The translations under genes and the position numbers were made by a program. This document shows, piece after piece, positions 19,507 to 30,253 of a stretch of 56,784 bases of DNA. The stretch is from the NCBI GenBank assembly GCA_030765585.1, contig JAVCCJ010000020.1:1-56784 (forward strand), given 5' to 3'. The notes under the pieces are model-generated. The model did no database searches. It saw only the letters and a program-made list of their open reading frames with translations, and was not told the DNA's origin. Each line of letters starts with the position of its first letter. Positions within the stretch are counted from its first letter, which is position 1. This stretch comes from Candidatus Zapsychrus exili (lineage in GTDB: Bacteria; Omnitrophota; Gorgyraeia; Zapsychrales; Zapsychraceae).

Positions 19507-21534
19507 ATGAAAATAAGTTTAAACTGGTTAAAAGATTATATTAAGCTCGACATAAAGAAAGATGAGCTTAGTTGCAAGCTTACTATGGCAGGGCTTGAAG
19601 TAGAAGCTGTTACTTCCGTTGGCGCCGATACTGTTTTTGAGCTTGAAATAACTCCTAATCGTCCCGATTGTTTAAATATGCTAGGAATGTCGCGCGAAGT
19701 TTCTGCAATATTAAACAAACCAAGAAAGACGCCAACAATATCTTCTCGCAAAAAGATTAAAGATAAATGTGATATTACAATTGATAAGGACTGCGGTTGT
19801 GCTCGTTATATTGGAACGTTAATTGAAAATGTTAAAGTTGGCAAAACGCCTGATTGGATTAAAAAAAGAATAGAAGCTTTAGGTTTGCGCTCTATTAATA
19901 ATGTTGTTGATATTACTAATTTCACTTTAATGGAAATGGGCCAACCTCTGCATGCATTTGATTATGATAAATTAATTGGTGGAAAAATTATTGTTCGTCG
20001 CGCGAAAAAAGGAGAAAAGATTGTAACGATTGATGAAGAAGAGCGAGAGTTAGATCCTTCAATTTTGGTTATTGCTGATGACAAACGTCCTGTTGCAATA
20101 GCAGGGGTTATGGGAGGCAAGGAAACCGAGGTAACAAGCAGAACTAAAAATATACTTCTTGAAAGCGCGTATTTTGATCCTATTCTTATCCGTCGAGCAT
20201 CACGTAAGTTAGGACTAACGAGTGATTCATCATATAGATTTGAAAGAGGTGTTTTTTTTGATGCCGTAGAAACAGGATCAACGAGAGCAATAGATTTAAT
20301 ACTTGAATCTTTAGGTGGCGTGATCACAAAAACAACAGATTTAATTGCTTATAAATTATCAAAGAAGCCTAATAATGTCACGTTATCTCTAGAAGCAATT
20401 AATTCTTTTTTAGGATCTGCACTTACATTGAAAAATTGTACAAGCGTTCTTAATAATTTAGGTTTTATTGTAAGTACATCGGGTCGTGATAAGATAAAAA
20501 CAACAGCGCCGTTATTTAGAGAAGATATAAAGCAAGTTGTAGATGTGATTGAGGAAATAGCGCGTATTGTTGGATTTGGTAATATTCCATCAAGCCTACC
20601 ATTTATAAAAGCATCAAACATTCTACCTGATGAAAGTAGAATAAAAAGAGAACGTTTAAGAGATGTTCTTATATCTTCAGGATTAAATGAAATTGTTACA
20701 TATTCTTTAATAAGTAAAAAGAATTTAGAACAGTTTAATCAAAGCGTTGATTTTCTTAGTATAATTAATCCTTTAACGCAAGATCAAGAGGTGATGCGCC
20801 CAACAATGTTGCCAAGTATGTTGTCAGTTGCATCCGGCAACATTAACAAAAAACAAAAAGATATTAAGCTTTTTGAAATAGGCAAAACTTATGGTAAAGA
20901 TAAAGAGAAAGAAGTTCTAAGTATTATTATGTCAGGTCAGGTTTTAGAGGACTGGAGACAACTTTCTAAAAAAGATTGTGATTATTATGATATCAAAGGA
21001 TGTTTAGAACAGGCAATTAAAAGAGTGGGGGTAAGAGAGCTTAAGTTTTGTAACTCTCAACACCAGTTTTTAGAAGCAGGAGTGCAAGCATCTGTTATGT
21101 TTAAAGACAAAGCAATAGGATGCGTAGGGCAAGTATCCGACGAGGTATTAAAGCGATGGGGTATTAAGCAGGGCAATGTATTTTTTGCCGAAGTAATATT
21201 AGATAAAATTCTTGAAATACAAAATAAAAAGAAATCATATAAAACAATTACCGAATATCCAAGCATTGTTTATGATATTAGTTTAGCTGTTGATAAAAAA
21301 ATAAGATTTTCTCAAATAAAGGAAATAGCTTTTGAGCTAGGAACAGACATTTTATTTGATGTTCAGTTTAAGGAAGAATATTTAGGCGATAAAATTGCAA
21401 ACAATATGCGTGGAGTTATTTTTTCACTAACATATCAGTCCCCCACCAAAACCTTAACAGAACAAGAAGTAAGCCTCGTGCACAATAAAATCAATCAAGA
21501 GTTAATTAATAGATTGTCTGCCATAAAAAGATAA
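19507..21534 (+). CDS. pheT: Phenylalanyl-tRNA synthetase beta subunit (short form)
   Basis: 675 aa; ELEITPNRPDCLNMLGMSREVSAIL; B5 and FDX-ACB domains. Confidence 0.94.
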   Translation: MKISLNWLKDYIKLDIKKDELSCKLTMAGLEVEAVTSVGADTVFELEITPNRPDCLNMLGMSREVSAILNKPRKTPTISSRKKIKDKCDITIDKDCGCARYIGTLIENVKVGKTPDWIKKRIEALGLRSINNVVDITNFTLMEMGQPLHAFDYDKLIGGKIIVRRAKKGEKIVTIDEEERELDPSILVIADDKRPVAIAGVMGGKETEVTSRTKNILLESAYFDPILIRRASRKLGLTSDSSYRFERGVFFDAVETGSTRAIDLILESLGGVITKTTDLIAYKLSKKPNNVTLSLEAINSFLGSALTLKNCTSVLNNLGFIVSTSGRDKIKTTAPLFREDIKQVVDVIEEIARIVGFGNIPSSLPFIKASNILPDESRIKRERLRDVLISSGLNEIVTYSLISKKNLEQFNQSVDFLSIINPLTQDQEVMRPTMLPSMLSVASGNINKKQKDIKLFEIGKTYGKDKEKEVLSIIMSGQVLEDWRQLSKKDCDYYDIKGCLEQAIKRVGVRELKFCNSQHQFLEAGVQASVMFKDKAIGCVGQVSDEVLKRWGIKQGNVFFAEVILDKILEIQNKKKSYKTITEYPSIVYDISLAVDKKIRFSQIKEIAFELGTDILFDVQFKEEYLGDKIANNMRGVIFSLTYQSPTKTLTEQEVSLVHNKINQELINRLSAIKR

Positions 21535-21549
21535 TTGTGATATAATGCA

Positions 21550-21708
21550 AATATCCCTGCGGTGTGCGTCAGAGAGACAATAAAAAGAACTATAACTTTA
21601 AAAGGGAAGCTAAACTTCTTCTATATCTGTGGATATAGAAGAGAGGTACCCACTTGGTATCAGGTTCACCTTTTATTTATCTCAACGGCATTTGCGGGGA
21701 TTATTTTA
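21550..21708 (+). ncRNA. ssrS: Candidate 6S RNA
   Basis: TATAAT at 21541-21546; closing stem AAATATCCCTGCGG / GCGGGGATTATTTT; terminal hairpin CTTCTATATC-TGTG-GATATAGAAG enclosed by GGGAAG.../...GGTACCC; directly upstream of rarA and 5-FCL. Confidence 0.6.
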
Positions 21709-21722
21709 ACCCTTCCAATCAT

Positions 21723-23060
21723 ATGAAAAGTAAAAATATAGTCAATATTCTTTCAGATAATCTTTTTGATAAGCTCGATCAAGAGTCTTTACAAAAAGAC
21801 TCTCCTTTAAGTGCGCGTATGCGTCCTCAGAATTTATCAGAGTATGTAGGTCAACAGCATATTTTAGCTGAAGGTAAATTATTGCCTAGAGCAATTAAAG
21901 CAGATTGTTTAAGTTCAATTATTCTTTACGGTCCTCCTGGAACAGGTAAGACTTCGCTAGCACATTGCATTAAGCAGGAAACGGAATCTTATTTTGAAAG
22001 AATAAATGCTGTGTCTGCAAATGTAGATGATTTAAGAAAGATTATTGCAGGGGCTCAAAATAGAAGACTTACAGCTAAACGCAAAACAGTTCTTTTTATC
22101 GACGAGATTCATAGGTTTAATAAGGCCCAACAAGATGTTTTAATGCCAGATTTAGAGGACGGCAATCTTATACTAATAGGAGCTACTGTTTTTAATCCAT
22201 TCTTCTCTTTGATAAGTCCATTAATATCAAGATCAATGGTTTTTGAATTAAAGCCTTTAGATAAAAAAGATATCGTAGAGATTCTTACAAAAGCATTAGG
22301 TTCAAAAAAAAGAGGCTTAGGTGAATTTAATATAAAAGCAGATAAAAATGCTATTGAGTTTTTGGCAGAGGTATCTAACGGTGATGCTAGAAAGGTATTG
22401 AACGCCCTTGAAATAGGATGTTTGACAGCGCCGAAAGATAAAAATGGACATCTACATTTTACATTAGAGGTAGCAGAAGAATCTATTCAAAAGAAACAAG
22501 TAGTTTATGATAAAGATGGCGATGAGCACTATGATACTGCGTCAGCTTTTATAAAATCTATGAGAGGTTCTGACCCAGATGCTGCTATTTATTGGATGGC
22601 AAAAATGATATACGCGGGCGAAGACCCAAGATTTATAGCAAGACGTATATGTATTTGTGCTGCAGAAGATGTTGGCAATGCTGATCCACAAGCCTTGATA
22701 CTTGCAAATGCTGCTTTGCAGGTTTCAGAATTCATAGGTTTGCCTGAGGCAAGAATACCTCTTGCGCAAGCTGCTATTTATGTTGCAACAGCTCCGAAGT
22801 CCAATGCATCTTATATGGCAATAGATAATGCTTTAAGTGATGTTAAGAATAAAAAGACACAGGCAGTACCAAATCATTTAAAAGATGCTCATTATAAGGG
22901 GGCTAAAAAACTAGATCATGGTAAAGATTATAAATATGCTCATGATTATGAGAACCATTATGTAAAACAAGAGTATATGCCAGAGCAAACGCAATATTAT
23001 AAACCAACAGATATGGGACAAGAGAAGGAAATAAAGCAAAGATTGTCAAAGAATCAATAA
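21723..23060 (+). CDS. rarA: Replication-associated recombination protein A (MgsA/RarA ATPase)
   Basis: RPQNLSEYVGQQHIL, YGPPGTGKTSLAH; ATG 21723 preferred over 21654, which overlaps the 6S RNA candidate. Confidence 0.92.
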   Translation: MKSKNIVNILSDNLFDKLDQESLQKDSPLSARMRPQNLSEYVGQQHILAEGKLLPRAIKADCLSSIILYGPPGTGKTSLAHCIKQETESYFERINAVSANVDDLRKIIAGAQNRRLTAKRKTVLFIDEIHRFNKAQQDVLMPDLEDGNLILIGATVFNPFFSLISPLISRSMVFELKPLDKKDIVEILTKALGSKKRGLGEFNIKADKNAIEFLAEVSNGDARKVLNALEIGCLTAPKDKNGHLHFTLEVAEESIQKKQVVYDKDGDEHYDTASAFIKSMRGSDPDAAIYWMAKMIYAGEDPRFIARRICICAAEDVGNADPQALILANAALQVSEFIGLPEARIPLAQAAIYVATAPKSNASYMAIDNALSDVKNKKTQAVPNHLKDAHYKGAKKLDHGKDYKYAHDYENHYVKQEYMPEQTQYYKPTDMGQEKEIKQRLSKNQ

Positions 23061-23193
23061 ACATATTAGTATTTATCTTGTTAGTATTAAACAACTTATG
23101 AACAGAAGGTGTCCTGCAATTTAAAGTTGTACATATTTCTGAATCGTGGTAAAATATATGCTCTCTTAAAGGAGAGAATAATTTAGGTTTAAA

Positions 23194-23757
23194 GTGGAAA
23201 AACAAACAAAAGAAGTTTTAAGAAATAAGATATTAACGCTTTTAAGAAATCAGAAGGAGGAAGATCGATCAGTCAAAAGCTTATGCATTTTAAATAAGCT
23301 TTTTAAGATACCGGAATTTAAGAATGCAAACACAGTTTTGTTTTATGCATCTTTTGATGGGGAAGTCGATACTTTTGAAATGATTAAACAAGCTAAACAA
23401 TTAGGTAAAAAAATAGGATTACCGAGAATTAATAAAAACGATAAGGAAATAACTCCTATATTGGTAGAATATTTGGAAAAAGACCTTGAAGCTGGTCCAT
23501 ACGGAATTAAACAACCTATAGATAATGGAACAAATAGATTAGATTTAAATGATATTGATCTTGTTTGCGTTCCAGGGGTTGCTTTTGATAAAAAGAATAA
23601 TCGTTTAGGAAGAGGTGGCGGATATTATGATCGCTTTCTTTCTAGACTATCTTCACGTATTCCTACCATCGGTTTAGCGTTTGATCTTCAAATTGTAGAC
23701 GAAATCCCTCTCCAAAAGAGTCACGATATTCCAGTGTCTCAAGTAATTTTAAACTAG
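23194..23757 (+). CDS. 5-formyltetrahydrofolate cyclo-ligase
   Basis: GTG start; VCVPGVAFDKKNNRLGRGGGYYDRFL. Confidence 0.93.
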   Translation: MEKQTKEVLRNKILTLLRNQKEEDRSVKSLCILNKLFKIPEFKNANTVLFYASFDGEVDTFEMIKQAKQLGKKIGLPRINKNDKEITPILVEYLEKDLEAGPYGIKQPIDNGTNRLDLNDIDLVCVPGVAFDKKNNRLGRGGGYYDRFLSRLSSRIPTIGLAFDLQIVDEIPLQKSHDIPVSQVILN

Positions 23758-23836
23758 TATTTAGTACAAATACAACCCTAGTCATAAACAGCAAGAGTTT
23801 TGTTTCTGTTTATGTATATATAGAGAGGAGTTCACT

Positions 23837-25414
23837 ATGTTAGATGCGCACAACGTATATATGCAGAGCTTAATTTTATCTACTTCTGCAATTTTTCTTT
23901 TTTTAGCAGGTTATTTGGTCAGATGGTTTTTTGCAGACAAAAAGTCAAAAGATGCTGATGTTAAAGCTAAAAAATTAATTGAATTAGCACAAAAAGAAGC
24001 AGGTACGTTACGTAAAGAAGTAGAGCTACAAGGCAAAGATTATGCAATTAAAGTACGCGAAGATTTTGAGAGAGAAACAAAGGAACGACAAGAGAAAATC
24101 GCGGCAATTGAAAAAAGAGCAATACAAAAAGAAGAGAACATAGATAAAAGAGTAGATCTTTTAGAGAAAAAAGAAAGAGACATTAGTAATAGATTGGGTT
24201 CTTTACAACAAAACGAAGCAAAGGTACAACAGGAATCGCAAGAGTTACAACGTTTGATTTCAGAAGAAAAACATCAATTGCAAAAGATCTCATCTATGAC
24301 AGAAGAAGATGCAAAGAGATTGCTTTTATCAAAAATAGATGAAGATTTGATTCATGAGAAAGCAACTGAGATTAGAAAAAATGAAGAAGAGATAAAAGAA
24401 ACATCAGAAAAACGTGCTCAGCAAATAGTATCTTCAGCAATACAAAGATGTGCTTCAGAACATACTTCAAGTTCAACAGTTACCGTTGTTGTTCTTCCAA
24501 ATGATGAAATGAAGGGACGCATTATTGGTCGTGAAGGGCGAAACATTAGAGCCTTAGAAGCAGCAGCTGGAGTTGATATTATTATTGATGATACCCCAGA
24601 AGCGGTTACTATCTCAGGTTTTGATATATATAGAAGAGAAATAGCAAAGTTGGCATTAGAGAACCTTATATCTGATGGCAGAATACATCCAGGACGTATT
24701 GAAGAAGTTGTTGAAAAAGCTAAAAGAGAGTTGGATGGAGTGATAAGAGAAGAAGGTGAGAAGACTGCTTATAATTTGGGTATTCACAGTATGCACCCAG
24801 AGCTTTTAAAACTTATCGGTAAATTAAAATATAGAACAAGTTATGGTCAGAATGGATTGCAGCATTCAAAAGAGGTTGCAATGTTAGCTAGCTCTATGGC
24901 AGCACAATTAGGCTTAGATACTAAGCTAGCTGTACGCGCTGGATTGTTACATGATATTGGAAAAGTTGTTAGTCAAGATGTTGAAGAAGGAACGCATGCT
25001 GTTGTAGGTGGTAATTTGGCTCAGAAATATGGCGAAAAAGAAGTTGTTGTAAATGCAATAGCATCACATCACGAAGAAGTTGAAACAACATCTGCATATG
25101 GAGTTTTAGTTTGTGCTGCCGATGCTATTAGTGCTGCACGTCCAGGAGCTCGAGCAGAGACATTAGAAACATATATTAAGCGTCTTGAGAATTTAGAAAA
25201 AATAGCTAATTCATTTAAAGGCATTAATAAATCATATGCTTTGCAAGCAGGTCGTGAGATACGAATACTTGTTGATCCTGATAAAATAAATGATGATGAG
25301 GCCATTGTTATGGCAAGGGATATTAGACAGAAGATTGAAGAGGAGATGGAATATCCGGGACAGATAAAGGTTATTGTCTTAAGAGAAAAAAGAGCAGTTG
25401 AAATAGCAAAATAA
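23837..25414 (+). CDS. rny: Ribonuclease Y
   Basis: KH motif [17 protein letters not shown] motif GLLHDIGKV; 525 aa. Confidence 0.95.
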   Translation: MLDAHNVYMQSLILSTSAIFLFLAGYLVRWFFADKKSKDADVKAKKLIELAQKEAGTLRKEVELQGKDYAIKVREDFERETKERQEKIAAIEKRAIQKEENIDKRVDLLEKKERDISNRLGSLQQNEAKVQQESQELQRLISEEKHQLQKISSMTEEDAKRLLLSKIDEDLIHEKATEIRKNEEEIKETSEKRAQQIVSSAIQRCASEHTSSSTVTVVVLPNDEMKGRIIGREGRNIRALEAAAGVDIIIDDTPEAVTISGFDIYRREIAKLALENLISDGRIHPGRIEEVVEKAKRELDGVIREEGEKTAYNLGIHSMHPELLKLIGKLKYRTSYGQNGLQHSKEVAMLASSMAAQLGLDTKLAVRAGLLHDIGKVVSQDVEEGTHAVVGGNLAQKYGEKEVVVNAIASHHEEVETTSAYGVLVCAADAISAARPGARAETLETYIKRLENLEKIANSFKGINKSYALQAGREIRILVDPDKINDDEAIVMARDIRQKIEEEMEYPGQIKVIVLREKRAVEIAK

Positions 25415-25429
25415 AAAATCCTTTAATGG

Positions 25430-25522
25430 CACATCTGCTCGGCTGCTGGGCCGCAGTCTTTCAGATGTAAATTCGCACAGGCTAACTTGACGTTCGCCTC
25501 GCAAACTCGGCTCCGTAAGTTA
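25430..25522. repeat. Two hairpins in the rny-ymdB gap
   Basis: ACATCTG...CAGATGT (25430-25467); CTAACTT...AAGTTAG (25481-25522). Confidence 0.7.
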
Positions 25523-25533
25523 GGTGCTCATTT

Positions 25534-26352
25534 ATGAATATATTGTGTATTGGAGATATTGTAGGTAAGCCAGGTAGATTGGCTGTAGAAAAACTGCTAG
25601 ACGGCATAAAGCAAGAGTTTAACATTGATTTTGTTATAGCTAATGCTGAAAATGTTGCTGGCGGCGCTGGCTTAACACCACGCATCGCAAGACATCTTTT
25701 GAGTCTTGGATGTGATTGTCTAACCTTAGGCGATCATGTTTGGGATCAAAAAGAAGTGGAAGACCATTTAGATGAAACAGATACTGTTATTAGACCTGCA
25801 AACTTTCCAGAGGGAGTGCCTGGAAAAGGCTTCTGTATTAAAGAAACATCAAAGGGAATTAAAGTTGGCATAATAAATCTTCTAGGCAGGGTGTTTATTC
25901 GTTATAATTCTGAGTGTCCTTTTAAAGCTCTAGAAAGAATTGTTTCTGAAATAAAGAAAGAAACATCGAATATCATAGTTGATTTTCATGCAGAAGCTAC
26001 AAGCGAAAAAGTTGCTATGGGACATTTTAGCGATGGACGCATTTCTGCTATTTTTGGAACGCACACTCACGTACAGACAGCTGATGAGACAGTTTTGTCT
26101 GGTGGTACAGCATATATAACAGATGTAGGTATGACAGGTCCGCACGATTCAGTTATTGGCCAACAAAAAGAAAATATTATTAAAAGATTTTTGACTAGCA
26201 TGCCTGTTAGGTTTTCTGTTGCTAGAGACGACATAAGATTAAATGGAGTTGTCGTTGATATAGACGAGACTACAGGTTTTGCTCGAAGCATTGTGCGTAT
26301 TCAAAGAAAAACAGGCAATATGACCAACGAAGAGTCTGTAGAAGAAAAATAA
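25534..26352 (+). CDS. ymdB: YmdB family metallophosphoesterase
   Basis: MNILCIGDIVGKPGRLAVEKLL...GDHVWDQKE; next to rny. Confidence 0.92.
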   Translation: MNILCIGDIVGKPGRLAVEKLLDGIKQEFNIDFVIANAENVAGGAGLTPRIARHLLSLGCDCLTLGDHVWDQKEVEDHLDETDTVIRPANFPEGVPGKGFCIKETSKGIKVGIINLLGRVFIRYNSECPFKALERIVSEIKKETSNIIVDFHAEATSEKVAMGHFSDGRISAIFGTHTHVQTADETVLSGGTAYITDVGMTGPHDSVIGQQKENIIKRFLTSMPVRFSVARDDIRLNGVVVDIDETTGFARSIVRIQRKTGNMTNEESVEEK

Positions 26353-26434
26353 TTCTCAATTTATTTTGTTCATACATCTGTGGTATAATCCTATTAAAGT
26401 TTATAGATAAATACAAATATTTAAGGAGATTAAA

Positions 26435-26830
26435 ATGGTTAATTGGGATGGTTTAAACAGAAGAAGATTCCCCAGGGTTCGCTACCCTTGTTTAATTGTT
26501 ATTCGCTCAGAAGAACAAGACAATAATGTAATACTTACACATACAGAAAATATAGGTGTTGGCGGAGTATGCATCGTTTTGAAAGAGCCTCTTAAAATGT
26601 TTTCAAATATTACTATTGAATTGGATTTGTTGGATATGGAAAGCCACATTAAATGCGAAGGCAAGATTATGTGGTGTGTTCAAAGAAGCGGTTCGGCAGA
26701 TAAAAAACCTCTATTTTATGATATGGGAATTGAATATGTTGGGTTAGATGAAAAAGAATTGAAAAGATTAGATAGTATTGTTGTAAGGCTTGTTAAGCAA
26801 AACAGAGAAGTGCCATATAACGAAAAATAA
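26435..26830 (+). CDS. PilZ domain protein
   Basis: NRRRFPRVRYPCLIVI... then NIGVGGVCIVL. Confidence 0.85.
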   Translation: MVNWDGLNRRRFPRVRYPCLIVIRSEEQDNNVILTHTENIGVGGVCIVLKEPLKMFSNITIELDLLDMESHIKCEGKIMWCVQRSGSADKKPLFYDMGIEYVGLDEKELKRLDSIVVRLVKQNREVPYNEK

Positions 26831-26871
26831 AATGTAGTTTAATGTAACAATTAGATAGGTTTTATAAAAGT

Positions 26872-28203
26872 ATGATTAAGGCAAGATTTGCTCCCTCTCC
26901 GACAGGGTATCTACATATCGGCGGTGCTCGCACCGCCCTTTTTAATTTCATGTATGTAAAGGCTCAAAAAGGAACGTTTGTCTTGCGTATTGAAGATACC
27001 GATCAGGTGCGTTCAAAAAAAGAATACGAAGAAGAGATTTTAGCTAGTATGAAATGGTTAGGAATGGACTTTGATGAAATTTTTTATCAAAGCAAACGTT
27101 TTGACCTTTATCAGGGATATGCACAGAAGCTAGTTGATCAAGGTAAAGCTTATAAACAAGACAATGCGATTCTTTTTAAGATGGAGTCTTGCGAACTTAA
27201 GCTTTATGATTTAATTCGTGGAGAAATTAATTTTGATACATCGAATTTTACAGCACGCAACGAAGACGGATCTACCGTTGTTGATGCAGCAGGCAGTCCT
27301 GTACTAAAAGACGAAGTTTTGATAAAGAATGATGGTTCACCTGCCTATAGCTTTGCTTGTGTTATTGACGATGCTACTATGGAAATTACGCATGTTATTC
27401 GAGGAGAAGACCATATATCAAATACTCCTAAACAGATGATGATGTATGAAGCACTAGGTTTTAAGCCGCCTAAATTTGCACATCTTCCTCTTATTATGGG
27501 AGAAGATGGTGGAAGGCTTTCAAAGCGAACAGGCGCAGTTGCTGTAAGTGATTATAAAGCCCAAGGGTTTTTGCCAGAAGCCTTGGTTAATTATTTGTTG
27601 CTTTTAGGTTGGTCGCCAGGAAACAATCAAGAGATAATAAGTTTAGATTCTGCTATATCCAAATTTTCGATAAAAAAGATAAACAAGGCTGCAGCTGTTT
27701 TTTCAATGGATAAACTTAGATGGGTCAATGCTCAATATACAAAGACAATGGATGCCCAGAAGCTGGTTGATTTTCTTGTTCCTTTTTTAAAAGAAAAAGA
27801 ATATATAAATGATACGTTTGATCAAAGCAAATTAGTTAAGGTAGTTAATTTATATAAGGGAAGATTTGCAGATATTAATGAATTTTTAGAAAGAACAGAT
27901 TTTATTTTTATTGAGGATATTGTTATTGATGAAGAAATGCGCGCAAAACACTTATTGGATAATCAAAAGAGCGCATTTAAGCTTTTAAGTGACAGATTAA
28001 GTATACTTGATAATTTTGATACTTTATCGGCAGAGAAGACTTTTAGGGAGGTTGTTAGCGAACTAAGTTTAGAGGCGTCAGGCCTTGTACATCCCGTACG
28101 AGTTGCTTTAACAGGCAAAGATATTGGTCCAGGACTTTTTGAAACCATGGATATTTTAGGTAAAGACAAAACAGTAAAAAGACTATTGAAAGTATTTAAA
28201 TAA
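26872..28203 (+). CDS. gltX: Glutamyl-tRNA synthetase
   Basis: MIKARFAPSPTGYLHIGGARTALFN; GGRLSKRTGAV. Confidence 0.95.
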   Translation: MIKARFAPSPTGYLHIGGARTALFNFMYVKAQKGTFVLRIEDTDQVRSKKEYEEEILASMKWLGMDFDEIFYQSKRFDLYQGYAQKLVDQGKAYKQDNAILFKMESCELKLYDLIRGEINFDTSNFTARNEDGSTVVDAAGSPVLKDEVLIKNDGSPAYSFACVIDDATMEITHVIRGEDHISNTPKQMMMYEALGFKPPKFAHLPLIMGEDGGRLSKRTGAVAVSDYKAQGFLPEALVNYLLLLGWSPGNNQEIISLDSAISKFSIKKINKAAAVFSMDKLRWVNAQYTKTMDAQKLVDFLVPFLKEKEYINDTFDQSKLVKVVNLYKGRFADINEFLERTDFIFIEDIVIDEEMRAKHLLDNQKSAFKLLSDRLSILDNFDTLSAEKTFREVVSELSLEASGLVHPVRVALTGKDIGPGLFETMDILGKDKTVKRLLKVFK

Positions 28204-28226
28204 CTTATCTTCGGAGGGAATGCATT

Positions 28227-28367
28227 ATGGATTTAAAATCTTTTTTTATTTTAGCTGCATGTATTTTTATTCTATCAGGATGTGCAACAAGTAAAAATCC
28301 TGGGAGGAAAACCGCCTTACAACATGTAGAAGCTTTTGATACTTGGACAAAAGAAGTTTTGTGGTAA
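28227..28367 (+). CDS. Small lipoprotein, 46 aa
   Basis: GGAGGG RBS; MDLKSFFILAACIFILSGCATSKNPGRKTALQHVEAFDTWTKEVLW with LSGC lipobox; not in ORF track. Confidence 0.65.
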   Translation: MDLKSFFILAACIFILSGCATSKNPGRKTALQHVEAFDTWTKEVLW

Positions 28368-28390
28368 TCTTAAGTTTTCAATATTAAATT

Positions 28391-30085
28391 ATGGATAATA
28401 AAGACACAAATAATAAAAATTCTTTAGATTTTATTCGCGCTAGAGTTAAGGAAGATGTGAGCGCAAGTAAGAATGATAAAAGAGTTATAACTCGTTTTCC
28501 ACCGGAACCCAATGGATATCTGCATATAGGTCATGCCAAGGCTATTTGTCTAAATTTTGGAATAGCAAAGGAAAATGACGCTGTATGTCATCTACGCTTT
28601 GATGACACAAACCCAACAAAAGAAGAACAAGAGTATGTAGATTCGATAATAGAAGATGTTAAGTGGTTAGGGTTTGATTGGGGTAACCATTTATATTATG
28701 CGTCAGATTATTTTGATAGATTCTATGAATTTGCTTTGCAACTTATAGAGCAGGGTAAAGCTTATATTGATGATTTAAATGCAGAGCAAATACGTGAACA
28801 TAGAGGTACCTTAACAGATCCAGGTAAGGACAGTCCTTGTCGAAATCGTCCTGTACACGAAAATTTAGATTTATTTCATCAAATGAGAGCGGGTGAGTTT
28901 AACGAAGGTGATTGTGTGCTCCGCGCGAAGATTAATATGAGTTCTCCTAATTTAAATATGAGAGATCCTATTATTTATCGCATATTAAAAGCAGATCATC
29001 ATAGGACAAAGGACAATTGGTGTATTTATCCTATGTATGATTTTGCACATAGTATTTCTGATTCGATAGAGGGGATAACTCATTCAATTTGTACTTTAGA
29101 ATTTGAAAACCATAGACCATTGTATGAATGGTTTTTAGAAGAGTTGAATATTTTTCGTTCTAAACAAATTGAGTTTGCTCGTCTTAATTTAAGCTATACG
29201 ATCTTAAGTAAGCGTAAGTTATTACAATTAGTTGAAGAAAAGCATGTTTCTGGTTGGGATGATCCAAGGATGCCAACGATATCTGGTTTAAGGCGTAGAG
29301 GATATTCTTCGGCAAGTATTAGAGAGTTTTGTTCTCGCATTGGAGTTGCTAAGTTTGATAGCCTAGTTGATAAGGCACTTTTAGAGTATTGCCTAAGAGA
29401 AGATTTAAATAAAAAAGCAGAAAGAAGAATGGCAGTTCTTAAGCCTTTGAAAGTTGTTATTACTAATTATCCTCAAGATAAAAGTGAGGAACTTGATGCA
29501 ATCAATAATCCTGAAGACGAAACGGCAGGATCGCGTACAGTCTTATTTTCAAAAGAGATTTATATAGAGCAAGATGATTTTTTAGAGGATGCTCCAAAGA
29601 AATTCTTTAGACTATCTGTTGGTAGAGAAGTGAGACTACGTTATGCATATTTTGTTACATGTCAGGAAGTTATTAAAGACCCTACAACAGGTGAAATAAT
29701 AGAAATTCGTTGTACTTATGATCCTGAAACTAAGGGAGGAAATTCTCCCGACGGCAGAAAAGTAAAAGGAACAATTCATTGGGTATCGGCAGAGTATGCA
29801 ATAGGGGCAAAGGTAAGATTGTATGATAATCTATTTTTAAAAGAGGATCCAAATAAAATAGATGAGGGTAAGGATTTTAAAGAAAATTTAAATCTGAATT
29901 CTATAGAGGTGTTAGAGAAATGTTTTCTAGAGCCGAGCTTAAAAGATGCTAAGGCCGGAGAGCATTATCAATTTGAACGTTTGGGTTATTTTTGTGTTGA
30001 TTCTAAAGACTCAACACAAGATGCGCCTGTTTTTAATAGAACATCTACCTTAAGAGATGCTTGGGTAAAAATCCAAAAGAAATAA
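28391..30085 (+). CDS. glnS: Glutaminyl-tRNA synthetase
   Basis: [58 protein letters not shown]. Confidence 0.96.
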   Translation: MDNKDTNNKNSLDFIRARVKEDVSASKNDKRVITRFPPEPNGYLHIGHAKAICLNFGIAKENDAVCHLRFDDTNPTKEEQEYVDSIIEDVKWLGFDWGNHLYYASDYFDRFYEFALQLIEQGKAYIDDLNAEQIREHRGTLTDPGKDSPCRNRPVHENLDLFHQMRAGEFNEGDCVLRAKINMSSPNLNMRDPIIYRILKADHHRTKDNWCIYPMYDFAHSISDSIEGITHSICTLEFENHRPLYEWFLEELNIFRSKQIEFARLNLSYTILSKRKLLQLVEEKHVSGWDDPRMPTISGLRRRGYSSASIREFCSRIGVAKFDSLVDKALLEYCLREDLNKKAERRMAVLKPLKVVITNYPQDKSEELDAINNPEDETAGSRTVLFSKEIYIEQDDFLEDAPKKFFRLSVGREVRLRYAYFVTCQEVIKDPTTGEIIEIRCTYDPETKGGNSPDGRKVKGTIHWVSAEYAIGAKVRLYDNLFLKEDPNKIDEGKDFKENLNLNSIEVLEKCFLEPSLKDAKAGEHYQFERLGYFCVDSKDSTQDAPVFNRTSTLRDAWVKIQKK

Positions 30086-30103
30086 ATACAAGGAGATAGT
30101 ATT

Positions 30104-30253
30104 ATGTGCGAAGAAAACAAAGAAGGTAAAAAGAAAAGCAGTTTGATTGCAAAATTTTTTAAGAAGATTGCTGATAAGATAGACAACAAGCTAAAAGAAC
30201 CGCCAAAATCAGGTGGTTGTTGTTGTGGTGATGGAGAAGATAAAATATGCTAA
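30104..30253 (+). CDS. Small Cys-rich protein (49 aa), overlaps the permease start
   Basis: MCEENKEGKKKSSLIAKFFKKIADKIDNKLKEPPKSGGCCCGDGEDKIC; AGGAGA RBS; stop overlaps permease ATG. Confidence 0.65.
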   Translation: MCEENKEGKKKSSLIAKFFKKIADKIDNKLKEPPKSGGCCCGDGEDKIC

